Of a DNA stretch of 9,538 bases, positions 1-6,432 are shown in pieces; the first letter of the stretch is position 1, and each line of letters begins with the position of its first letter. This DNA is from an uncultured Prevotellaceae bacterium. Lineage in GTDB: Bacteria; Bacteroidota; Bacteroidia; Bacteroidales; Bacteroidaceae. The stretch is taken from positions 1-9,538 of the forward strand of contig CALAEY010000080.1 in NCBI GenBank assembly GCA_937891085.1, written 5' to 3'. Below the pieces are notes generated by a model. That model was not told the DNA's origin, did no database searches, and worked only from the letters and a program-made list of their open reading frames with translations. The position numbers and the translations under genes are program-made.

Positions 1-17
1 AGTAATTCGAAAAATTA

Positions 18-530
18 TCAAGCAATCAGCAATTTAGCATCAGCATGGGTATGACTACTTTGCATAACGATAAACTTGTCATAAAAGAAAAGTTCCACGT
101 TCCATCGCTCTCTATAGAGTTCTGCGATGATGAGAGCCTCGTATCCCAAATGGTTGGTGATGAAACGGTAGACATTTCCCGTGGCAAAGTCTTCGTAGAC
201 TACCATGCGGAATTCCTCGGGGTACTTCTGCTTGGAGTTCTCCTTGGTAAGTCTGACAATATCATCACCGATAACGCCTGTCTGCTTATCAACGGGCATG
301 GACTTGACAACCTCATATTGCATGTTGTCCTTAGCTCTTTCTTCTTTCTGAATTTCGCCCCGGGACAGAGTTTGAGACAGAGGCTGATGGCGCTGCTGTC
401 GAATGCATAGACCATGTCGGCAATGTCAAGTGGGTAACGGCCAATGCATTCAGGCTTGCCTCTATATAACGCAGGCTATTCTTGTCAGCATACTGAGCCA
501 GGCACATGACCAACAACTGATCCGCTTTAA
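18..530 (-). pseudogene. IS4-family transposase remnant, frameshifted and internally deleted
   Basis: Read on the minus strand, three pieces of one DDE transposase appear in different frames. Around 528-440 is an N-terminal piece (DQLLVMCLAQYADKNSLRYI). At 442-335 is a piece with the first catalytic Asp (VYAFDSS) running to GAKFRKKK. At 341-84 is a C-terminal piece that begins ERAKDNMQYEVV and ends in YRERWNVELFF, part of the YREK signature of IS4 transposases. The part that normally carries the second catalytic Asp is missing between the second and third pieces. After VELFF (about position 84) the frame continues into unrelated residues and stops at 18, so the signature Lys and the C-terminus are lost. 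Catalysis is therefore not expected. I could not find terminal inverted repeats or a target duplication. The family assignment rests on remembered motifs of Bacteroides IS4-type elements. The outer limits are approximate. Confidence 0.75.
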
Positions 531-617
531 CGAGACACTAATGATTCTTATAATGTGGCCTAGCAGAAGGAGTTTTTGGGCTCTTCTAACCAACGCAAAT
601 TTGCACCCGTTACCAAA

Positions 618-811
618 CGAAAGTGCGACATGCGACATGTGACATTTGCCATTTCGCATGTGCACCGTGAGGAGTTACAAATCCTAAGCTATATATATTA
701 CTTATTATATTATAATATTAATATTATAATATAATAAGTAAGGTGTAATGTCACATTTCCCCGTTGCGATAGGGAATAGAGCAAATGTCACATGTCGCAT
801 GTCGCACTTCG
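618..811. repeat. Concentric inverted-repeat element, 194 bp
   Basis: The arms at 618-649 (32 bases) and 781-811 (31 bases) are reverse complements apart from one base missing in the right arm (GAAAG against CTTC). Each arm contains two copies of TGCGACATG or its complement. Between them, nearly on the same centre, lies the perfect palindrome at 698-741. A further partial copy of the arm motif (ATGTCACATTT) sits at 748-758. No reading frame within it looks coding. This is part of a gene-free stretch, 541-959, between the transposase remnant and the Sel1 gene. The shape would suit a small non-autonomous element or a dispersed intergenic repeat, but I see no target-site duplication at the edges. 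Confidence 0.8.
698..741. repeat. Perfect 44-bp AT-rich palindrome
   Basis: Every base from 698 to 719 pairs with its partner from 741 back to 720, giving 22-bp arms with no spacer. The only G/C pair is C701 with G738. It lies near the centre of the larger inverted repeat. On paper it could extrude as a cruciform, or form a long hairpin in RNA read from either strand. It has no G/C-rich stem followed by a T-run, so it is not a typical intrinsic terminator. Confidence 0.9.
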
Positions 812-833
812 TGAGCAGAAAACACGAGAACGG

Positions 834-899
834 GTTTCGTGAGGTGTGAAAGTAAGTTTCTCAGTCGATGAAAGTAGGTTTCGGGGGAAATGCACCCGA
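834..899. repeat. 22-bp tandem repeat, two full units and a partial one
   Basis: GTTTC recurs at 834, 856 and 878, an exact 22-base step. The first two units also share TGAAAGTA at the same offset (847 and 869). The third unit keeps only the GTTTC start. The spacing and short conserved blocks resemble protein-binding iterons or a dispersed intergenic repeat. It lies downstream of the Sel1 gene stop, read on the minus strand. Confidence 0.6.
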
Positions 900-923
900 T
901 TTTAAGGAAATTGGATTTGCGGC

Positions 924-951
924 TGTGCACAAGCAAATTTTCCTGTGCACA
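924..951. repeat. Paired TGTGCACA palindromes, possible hairpin after the Sel1 gene
   Basis: The self-complementary octamer TGTGCACA occurs at 924-931 and 944-951, separated by 12 AT-rich bases. The pair can fold into an 8-bp stem with a 12-base loop. It starts about 8 bases after the Sel1 stop codon, read on the minus strand. There is no T-run directly after it, so a role as an intrinsic terminator is doubtful. It could stabilise the 3' end of the transcript. Confidence 0.45.
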
Positions 952-959
952 CGCTTTCT

Positions 960-1604
960 TCAGTACCCCAGCAAATGGTGCTCCTTGCAATACTCTATAG
1001 CAGGTTGGTAGCTTTGCAGGGTGGCGCGCCAGAGCCATTTCTTGGCTTTCTGGGGGTTGGGCTGACTGACGCTGCCTGAGAGGTGTAGCCAAGCAGTGGC
1101 GAACTGTGCCTGTGGGTCGCCCTGCTGGGCTGCGAGCTCGTACCAGAAGGCGCACTCCTCTACGTCGCGCTCCACGCCATCGCCGTTCCAGTAGGCTGCA
1201 GCCACGTTCTTCTGCGACTGCAGGTGCCCTCGGAAAGCCGCCTCGCGATACCACACGTAGGCCTTGAGGTGGTCTTTCTCTACGCCTTCGCCCAGGTAGT
1301 AGGCATTCGCCACGTTGACCTGTGACTGCGTGTCGCCCTTCTCCGCAGCACGGAGGTACCACTCGAAAGCCTTGCGGATGTCTTGCTCCACCCCGTGCCC
1401 ATAGTAGTAAGACTCTGCCACGTTGAAACAGCCATAGGTATCGCCAGCCTGGGCAGCCTCCATATACCACTTGAACGCCAGGGACAGGTTCACCTTCACC
1501 CCATAGCCACGGGTATAGCACACCCCCAGATTGTTCATCGCCTTGGCATCGCCCGCGAGGGCTGCCTTGCGATAGGCATCGGCTGTATTTCGTTCCTTGC
1601 TCAT
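960..1604 (-). CDS. Sel1-like (SLR) repeat protein, 214 aa
   Basis: The protein is almost entirely Sel1-like repeats, which form stacked alpha-helical hairpins used for protein-protein contacts. The repeat is exactly 36 residues long: a Gly-Asp/His turn recurs at residues 18, 54, 90, 126 and 162. Each unit also carries the G-x-GV motif (for example GYGV 33-36, GHGV 69-72, GEGV 105-108, GDGV 141-144) and a WY-x-x-AA helix. There is no signal peptide or membrane segment, so a cytoplasmic adaptor role is likely; the partner is unknown. The ATG at 1604 is chosen because the first repeat begins within the first dozen residues. It lies only 15 bases beyond the tRNA terminator and no TAnnTTTG element is visible in that gap, so transcription may depend on read-through from the tRNA gene. 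A longer frame from 1689 to 751 on the same strand is an out-of-frame shadow. Confidence 0.85.
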   Translation of the reverse strand: MSKERNTADAYRKAALAGDAKAMNNLGVCYTRGYGVKVNLSLAFKWYMEAAQAGDTYGCFNVAESYYYGHGVEQDIRKAFEWYLRAAEKGDTQSQVNVANAYYLGEGVEKDHLKAYVWYREAAFRGHLQSQKNVAAAYWNGDGVERDVEECAFWYELAAQQGDPQAQFATAWLHLSGSVSQPNPQKAKKWLWRATLQSYQPAIEYCKEHHLLGY

Positions 1605-1619
1605 AGACGGTGGTATATG

Positions 1620-1653
1620 AAAAAAGCACCTCTGAGATTCTCAGAAGTGCTTT
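1620..1653 (-). terminator. Intrinsic terminator of the tRNA-Met gene
   Basis: On the minus strand AAAGCAC, CTGAG, a short AAT loop, CTCAG and GTGCTTT form an interrupted hairpin, followed by further Ts (six in all). It starts four bases after the tRNA discriminator base and ends just before the Sel1 start codon. The flanking arms are 1647-1653 and 1623-1629. Confidence 0.8.
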
Positions 1654-1656
1654 CTG

Positions 1657-1730
1657 TAGCGGGAGGGGGGCATGATCCCTCGACCTCATGATTATGAATC
1701 ATGCGCTCTAACCAGCTGAGCTATCCCGCC
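1657..1730 (-). tRNA. tRNA-Met (anticodon CAT)
   Basis: The 74-base minus-strand gene folds as a cloverleaf. The acceptor stem pairs GGCGGGA with TCCCGCT (one G-T pair) and the discriminator is A. The D arm is GCTC/GAGC with GG in the loop. The anticodon stem CATGA/TCATG is perfect and the loop TTCATAA gives anticodon CAT at 1694-1696. The CCA end is not encoded. The anticodon stem lacks the three G-C pairs of an initiator tRNA, so this is an elongator Met tRNA, or possibly the Ile tRNA whose C34 is changed to lysidine. The T arm is odd: the loop is ATCATGC rather than TTCRANY and the stem has an A-C mismatch. A promoter lies upstream and a terminator downstream. Confidence 0.9.
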
Positions 1731-1748
1731 ATCGCTGTTTTGCGGGTG

Positions 1749-1779
1749 CAAATATAGAGACTTTATTTAAAACTGCCAA
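1749..1779 (-). promoter_or_regulatory. Bacteroidota-type promoter for the tRNA
   Basis: On the minus strand TATATTTG (1756-1749) matches the TAnnTTTG -7 element of Bacteroidota. A TTG at 1779-1777 lies 20 bases upstream of it, as expected for the -33 element. The predicted start would fall a few bases before the tRNA 5' end at 1730. Confidence 0.65.
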
Positions 1780-1848
1780 ACTTTATCAAAAAAAATTATA
1801 TCTTCGCAGAAACTTTTCATGGAATGCTGAGGTTTGGCATTTTTATCG

Positions 1849-1856
1849 TATCTTCG
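1849..1856 (+). promoter_or_regulatory. Possible -7 element of the permease-ribBA operon
   Basis: TATCTTCG is one base from TAnnTTTG and lies 19 bases before the permease ATG, which would give a short leader. No clear TTG is found at the right distance upstream. The same ten bases, TATCTTCGCA, occur exactly 50 bases earlier at 1799-1808, so either copy, or both, could act. Confidence 0.35.
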
Positions 1857-1875
1857 CACCGAAATTGGAAAAAGG

Positions 1876-3849
1876 ATGCTCCGAATAAAGAAGTTGGACA
1901 TATTTATACTGAAGAGTTTCTGCCTGCTGTTCCTGGGCACCTTCTTCATCTGCCTCTTCATCTTCATGATGCAGTTTCTGTGGAAGTATGTGGACCAGAT
2001 GGTGGGCAAGGGACTGGACGTGACGGTGCTGGCGCAATTCTTCATCTACGCAGGACTGACGCTGGTGCCTGCCTCCCTGCCGCTGGCGGTGCTGCTGGCT
2101 GCCCTCATAACCTTCGGAAACTTCGGAGAACGCTTCGAGCTGATGGCCATGAAGGCCGCGGGCGTGTCGCTGCTGCAGATACTCAGGCCGCTGGTGGTGT
2201 TCATCGCCTTCATCTGCGTGGTGAGCTTCTACTTCCAGAACGTGGTGGGGCCCTACGCGCAGTCGAAACTCTGGACGCTGGTGCTCTCGATGAAGCAGAA
2301 GTCGCCCGAGCTGGACATCCCAGAGGGAGCTTTCTATGACCAGATACCTGGCTACAACCTCTACGTGGGGCATAAGAATCGCGACACGGGTATGCTTTAT
2401 GATGTGCTGATATACAACTTCCAGAATGGCTTCGATAATGCTCAGATCATCTACTGCGACTCTGCACGCATGGAATTGACCCAAGACAAGCAGCACCTCT
2501 ACCTGCATCTCTTCGATGGGGAAGAGTTTGAAAACCTGCGCTCGCAGACAGTGAGCTCGGAGAGTGTGCCATACAGACGCGAGAGCTTCAAGGAGAAACA
2601 TGCGCTGATAGAGTTCGACTCCAGCTTCAATATGATGGACGAGGGTATCATGGACAGTCAATCCATCAGTAAAAACATGGCACAGCTGGATGCCGATGCC
2701 GACTCCATGCGGCAGGTGGTGGACAGCATGGGCATAGTGAACTTCAACAACGCTCTGCGCAATGCGTACCAGCCCGTGGGCATGGATCCTACGCTGAAGG
2801 TGCGCGGAGAACGCTCTGTGGACGAGGAGGGGGAGAGCGCCCCTGCAAAACCTGCCTACACCACCAGCATCAAGCAGATAGAGCACATAGTGGCCACACA
2901 CATGGTGAACGTGGACAGCATCTATCGCATCTCCAGCCTGGACGACAGGGAGAAGTTCGTGAGCAACGCCTTCGCTGACGTGGCGCAGGTACAGGCCGAC
3001 TGGAGCAACAGGGAGGTGAACATGAAGCTGCTGCAGAGCAACATGCGACGCCACCAGACGGCTTGGCATGAGAAGCTGACACTCTCGCTGGCATGCATGA
3101 TCTTCCTCTTCATAGGCGTGGCGCTGGGCGGCATCATACGCAAGGGTGGATTGGGCATGCCTGTGGTGATCTCCGTGCTGATTTTCATCTTCTATTATAT
3201 AGTGAACAATACGGGCATGAAGATGGCGAAAGAGGGCAGATGGCTGATCTGGAGCGGCATGTGGCTCAGTACGGCTGTGCTGGCACCTATCGGCGCTTAT
3301 CTGACCTACAAGAGCAACAACGACTCGGTGGTGATCAACATAGACCAGATCATGACAGCGGTGAAGAAGTTCTTCGGCATACGCAGCAAGCGAAACCTGG
3401 CGCGCAAGGAGGTAATCATAGAGGATCCTGACTACAGCACCCTGCCAGAACGCCTGCAGGCCTTCAGCACCCAGTGCGCTGACTATATGGAGCAGCACGA
3501 CCTGAAGGGCGCACCCAACTACTACAAGCTGTGGACGAATGCGGAGGGCGACGAGGAGGCGGAGCAGATCAACGAGACGCTGGAGGGATTCGTGGAAGAG
3601 ATGTCGAACACCCGCTCTGGGCATCTGCTGAACGTGCTGAACAACTATCCGATACTGACCACAGAGGCGCAGGAAAGGCCGTTCAAGAAGCATTGGCTGA
3701 ATTTAGCCTGCGGAATATTTGTTCCTTTGGGATTATTTTTCTATATTCGTATCTGGATTTTCAGACTTAGGCTGAAGAAGGATCTGGAGACCATCATGAA
3801 CGTGAACAAAGAGGCTGTGTATGTGATAGACAGCATGGCTGAGAAATAA
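1876..3849 (+). CDS. LptF/LptG-family (YjgP/YjgQ) permease, 657 aa
   Basis: This is an inner-membrane subunit of the type that, with the LptB ATPase, drives lipopolysaccharide from the inner to the outer membrane. Hydrophobic segments lie at about residues 11-35, 54-80 and 101-120, then, after a long non-membrane region (about 121-400), at 402-421, 428-445 and 455-477. This 3+3 arrangement around a periplasmic domain is typical of the family. The conserved FGERFELMAMKAAG loop follows the second segment (84-96). E. coli LptF and LptG are about 360 residues long. The excess here lies in an acidic, polar region (about 250-395) and in a C-terminal extension (480-657) with a seventh hydrophobic segment near 610-630. 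A TTG at 1834 would add 14 residues, but ATG 1876 (MLRIKKLDIF) matches family starts and follows the putative promoter. The gene ends 20 bases before ribBA. Which of LptF or LptG it replaces cannot be decided here. Confidence 0.88.
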   Translation: MLRIKKLDIFILKSFCLLFLGTFFICLFIFMMQFLWKYVDQMVGKGLDVTVLAQFFIYAGLTLVPASLPLAVLLAALITFGNFGERFELMAMKAAGVSLLQILRPLVVFIAFICVVSFYFQNVVGPYAQSKLWTLVLSMKQKSPELDIPEGAFYDQIPGYNLYVGHKNRDTGMLYDVLIYNFQNGFDNAQIIYCDSARMELTQDKQHLYLHLFDGEEFENLRSQTVSSESVPYRRESFKEKHALIEFDSSFNMMDEGIMDSQSISKNMAQLDADADSMRQVVDSMGIVNFNNALRNAYQPVGMDPTLKVRGERSVDEEGESAPAKPAYTTSIKQIEHIVATHMVNVDSIYRISSLDDREKFVSNAFADVAQVQADWSNREVNMKLLQSNMRRHQTAWHEKLTLSLACMIFLFIGVALGGIIRKGGLGMPVVISVLIFIFYYIVNNTGMKMAKEGRWLIWSGMWLSTAVLAPIGAYLTYKSNNDSVVINIDQIMTAVKKFFGIRSKRNLARKEVIIEDPDYSTLPERLQAFSTQCADYMEQHDLKGAPNYYKLWTNAEGDEEAEQINETLEGFVEEMSNTRSGHLLNVLNNYPILTTEAQERPFKKHWLNLACGIFVPLGLFFYIRIWIFRLRLKKDLETIMNVNKEAVYVIDSMAEK

Positions 3850-3869
3850 ATGAAGTATATACAATAATT

Positions 3870-6293
3870 ATGGAGAAGATAAAACTGGATTCGATAGAGG
3901 AGGCTGTGAAGGACTTCGCGCGTGGCGAGTTCGTAGTGGTGGTGGATGACGAGGATCGCGAGAATGAGGGCGACCTGATTATTGCTGCAGAGATGATCAC
4001 CCCAGAGAAGGTGAACTTCATGCTGAAGCATGCGCGTGGCGTGCTCTGCGCACCTATCACCATCTCGCGCTGCAAGGAGCTGGACCTGCCCCATCAGGTG
4101 TCTGACAACACGTCGATGCTGGGAACGCCTTTCACCGTCACGGTGGATAAGTTGGAGGGCTGCACCACGGGTGTGTCTGCCAACGATCGTGCGGCTACTA
4201 TCCGCGCCTTGGCCGATCCTGCCTCTACGCCAAACACCTTCGGACGTCCAGGACACATCAATCCGCTGTACGCACAGGACAAGGGCGTGCTGCGTAGAGC
4301 TGGGCATACAGAGGCTACCATAGACTTGGCGCGTCTGGCTGGGCTCTATCCTGCTGGGGCACTGATGGAAATCATGAACGAGGACGGCACGATGGCCCGC
4401 CTGCCAGAGCTGCGCAGAATGGCTGATGAGTGGGGCTTGAAGCTGATTTCCATTCACGACCTGATAGCCTACCGACTGAAGCAGGAGTCGATGGTGGAGA
4501 AGGGTGAGGAGGTGAGCATGCCTACCGCCTTTGGCGACTTCCGCCTGATACCATTCCGCCAGAAGTCCAACGGGTTGGAACACATAGCGCTCTTCAAGGG
4601 CACATGGGAACCCGACGAGCCTGTGCTGGTGCGCGTGCATTCATCTTGTGCCACTGGCGACATCTTCGGCTCTAAGCGCTGCGACTGTGGGGAACAGCTG
4701 CACAAGGCCATGCAGATGATAGATCAGGCTGGCAAGGGCGTGGTGGTCTATCTGATTCAGGAGGGCCGAGGCATAGGCTTGATGGACAAGATAAAGGCGT
4801 ATAAGCTGCAGGAGGAGGGCATGGACACGGTGGAAGCCAATCTGTGCCAAGGCCATCTGGCTGATGAGCGCGACTATGGCGTGGGAGCGCAGATCCTGCG
4901 TGAACTGGGCGTGCACAAGATGCGCCTCATGACCAACAATCCTGTGAAGCGTGTAGGCCTGGAGGCCTATGGCCTGCAGATCGTGGAGAATGTGCCCATA
5001 GAGGTGGCACCCAATGAGTACAACCAGCGCTACCTGCAGACCAAGAAGGAACGCATGGGACACAATTTGCATCTATTATTCAAAATTCAAGAATACACTA
5101 TGACCCAATTATCCAATCGTTTGAACAGTCTCTCACCATCGGCTACGTTGGCGATGTCACAGAAGAGTGCCGAGCTGAAGGCACAGGGTGTGGATGTGAT
5201 CAACCTCAGTGTGGGGGAACCCGACTTCAATACCCCAGACCACATCAAGGAGGCTGCCAAGAAAGCCATCGATGAGAATTACTCGCGTTACTCTCCAGTG
5301 CCAGGCTATCCAGACCTGCGAAACGCCATCGTCAGGAAGCTGAAGAATGAGAATGGACTGGACTTCACAACGGCTCAGATCTCTTGTGGCAACGGTGCCA
5401 AGCAGTGCGTGTGCAACACGGTGCTGGTGCTGGTGAATCCAGGTGATGAGGTCATAGTGCCTGCACCATACTGGGTGAGCTATACGGAGATGGTGAAACT
5501 CGCTGAGGGTACGCCAGTGATAGTGCATGCGGGCATAGAGCAGGACTTCAAGATCACGCCTGCACAGCTAGAGGCTACCATCATGCCTAAGACGAAGGCG
5601 CTGATTCTCTGCTCACCATCCAATCCTACGGGCTCTGTCTACAGCAAGGAGGAGCTGGCGGGGCTGGCTGACGTGCTGGCGAAGCATCCGCAGGTGTATG
5701 TGATCGCTGATGAGATCTATGAGCACATCAACTATGTGGGCAAGCATGAGAGCATCGCACAGTTTGAGGAGATACGCGACAGGGTGGTGATCATCAACGG
5801 TGTGTCTAAGGCGTATGCTATGACGGGCTGGCGCATAGGTTTCGTGGCTGGTGCGGAGTGGATAGTGAAAGCTGTGAACAAGCTGCAGGGCCAGTACACC
5901 AGTGGTCCGTGCTCCGTGTCGCAGAAAGCTGCAGAGGCTGCCTATAATGGCCCACAGGAGTGCGTGGAGGAGATGCGTCTGGCCTTCGAGCGCAGACGCG
6001 ACCTGATAGTGAAGCTGACCAAGGAGATCCCTGGGCTGGAGGTGAATGTGCCTCAGGGTGCTTTCTACCTGTTCCCTAAGTGCAGCTCATTCTTCGGAAA
6101 GGCTTGTGGCGACAGGAAGATCAACAATGCAGACGACTTGGCGATGTATCTGCTGGAGGTAGGGCATGTGGCCTGTGTGAGTGGCGCTGCCTTTGGTGAC
6201 CCCAACTGCTTCCGCATGAGCTATGCCACCAGTGATGAGAACATTGTGGAGGCCATCCGTCGCATCAAAGAAGCTTTAGGAAGATTAGTTTAG
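3870..6293 (+). CDS. ribBA: RibBA fused in frame to a class I aminotransferase, 807 aa
   Basis: One frame with no stop codon encodes two complete enzymes. Residues 1-205 are DHBP synthase (RibB), which makes the four-carbon precursor of riboflavin from ribulose 5-phosphate; the acidic motif DDEDRENEGD is at 26-35 and HTEATIDLARLAG at 146-158. Residues 206-402 are GTP cyclohydrolase II (RibA), with zinc ligands C260, C271 and C273 and the QEGRGIGL motif at 297-304. RibBA of about 400 residues is normal in Bacteroidota. Residues 411-807 are a full-length PLP-dependent aminotransferase. Between them lie about eight residues coded by AT-rich DNA (5073-5099, 21 of 27 bases A/T), which looks like a former intergenic spacer that lost its stop. 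ATG 5100 could still start a separate aminotransferase. The enzymes are not in the same pathway, so the fusion is probably accidental, unless it is a sequencing error. The gene begins 20 bases after the permease stop, implying one operon. Confidence 0.85.
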   Translation: MEKIKLDSIEEAVKDFARGEFVVVVDDEDRENEGDLIIAAEMITPEKVNFMLKHARGVLCAPITISRCKELDLPHQVSDNTSMLGTPFTVTVDKLEGCTTGVSANDRAATIRALADPASTPNTFGRPGHINPLYAQDKGVLRRAGHTEATIDLARLAGLYPAGALMEIMNEDGTMARLPELRRMADEWGLKLISIHDLIAYRLKQESMVEKGEEVSMPTAFGDFRLIPFRQKSNGLEHIALFKGTWEPDEPVLVRVHSSCATGDIFGSKRCDCGEQLHKAMQMIDQAGKGVVVYLIQEGRGIGLMDKIKAYKLQEEGMDTVEANLCQGHLADERDYGVGAQILRELGVHKMRLMTNNPVKRVGLEAYGLQIVENVPIEVAPNEYNQRYLQTKKERMGHNLHLLFKIQEYTMTQLSNRLNSLSPSATLAMSQKSAELKAQGVDVINLSVGEPDFNTPDHIKEAAKKAIDENYSRYSPVPGYPDLRNAIVRKLKNENGLDFTTAQISCGNGAKQCVCNTVLVLVNPGDEVIVPAPYWVSYTEMVKLAEGTPVIVHAGIEQDFKITPAQLEATIMPKTKALILCSPSNPTGSVYSKEELAGLADVLAKHPQVYVIADEIYEHINYVGKHESIAQFEEIRDRVVIINGVSKAYAMTGWRIGFVAGAEWIVKAVNKLQGQYTSGPCSVSQKAAEAAYNGPQECVEEMRLAFERRRDLIVKLTKEIPGLEVNVPQGAFYLFPKCSSFFGKACGDRKINNADDLAMYLLEVGHVACVSGAAFGDPNCFRMSYATSDENIVEAIRRIKEALGRLV
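5100..6293 (+). other. Aminotransferase part of the fusion, possibly also started internally at ATG 5100
   Basis: This 397-residue part has the length and start (MTQLSNRLNSLSPSATLAMS) of a stand-alone aspartate-type aminotransferase of fold type I. In the numbering of the fused protein, visible family motifs are VPAPYWVSY (530-538), SPSNPTG (582-588), ADEIYE (613-618, Asp614 facing the PLP ring nitrogen), SKAYAMTGWRIG (646-657, Lys647 forming the Schiff base with PLP) and FRMSYA (781-786, Arg782 for the substrate carboxylate). All key residues are present, so it should be active. Likely activity is amino transfer between aspartate and 2-oxoglutarate, but close relatives use other amino or keto acids, so substrate is uncertain. 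No Shine-Dalgarno site precedes the ATG; the A-rich stretch before it is what Bacteroidota starts often show. Confidence 0.75.
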
Positions 6294-6432
6294 AGTTTTT
6301 TAGTTTAGAGTTTAGGGATTAATACTTAGAGCTCTACGCTCTAAACTCTAAACCAGAAAACTCTAAACCAGAAAACTCTAAACTCTGAGTATTACTCTCT
6401 AAACCCTAGACCCTAAACTCTAAACCAGAAAA
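6288..6432. repeat. CTCTAAAC repeat cluster with inverted copies
   Basis: CTCTAAAC occurs at 6339, 6346, 6361, 6376, 6397 and 6418, and its complement GTTTAGAG at 6288 and 6303. A 15-base unit, CTCTAAACCAGAAAA, is tandem at 6346-6360 and 6361-6375 and recurs at 6418-6432. The 15 bases at 6303-6317 are the exact reverse complement of 6411-6425, and 6317-6331 matches the reverse complement of 6383-6397 at 13 of 15 positions. The cluster can therefore fold as a large imperfect hairpin. The first inverted copy overlaps the stop codon of the upstream gene. Confidence 0.8.

Noticed and set aside
45..410. Plus-strand open frame across the transposase remnant
   Set aside because: The minus strand carries recognisable transposase motifs; the plus-strand frame has none.
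834..899. CRISPR-like repeats
   Set aside because: The unit is 22 bases with no spacer structure, only two full copies, and no cas gene in the window.
751..1689. Open frame of 312 codons overlapping the Sel1 gene on the same strand
   Set aside because: It is frame-shifted relative to clear 36-residue Sel1 repeats, runs through the tRNA terminator and the repeat region, and has no recognisable domain.
1657..1730. tRNA gene as an integration site for a mobile island
   Set aside because: No integrase and no second copy of the tRNA 3' end (attachment repeat) are visible in the window.
1843..3693. Open frame of 616 codons on the strand opposite the permease
   Set aside because: It mirrors the permease frame and is rich in His, Gln and Leu, as expected from reading GTG and CTG codons backwards. 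It shows no domain and the permease is clearly the real gene.
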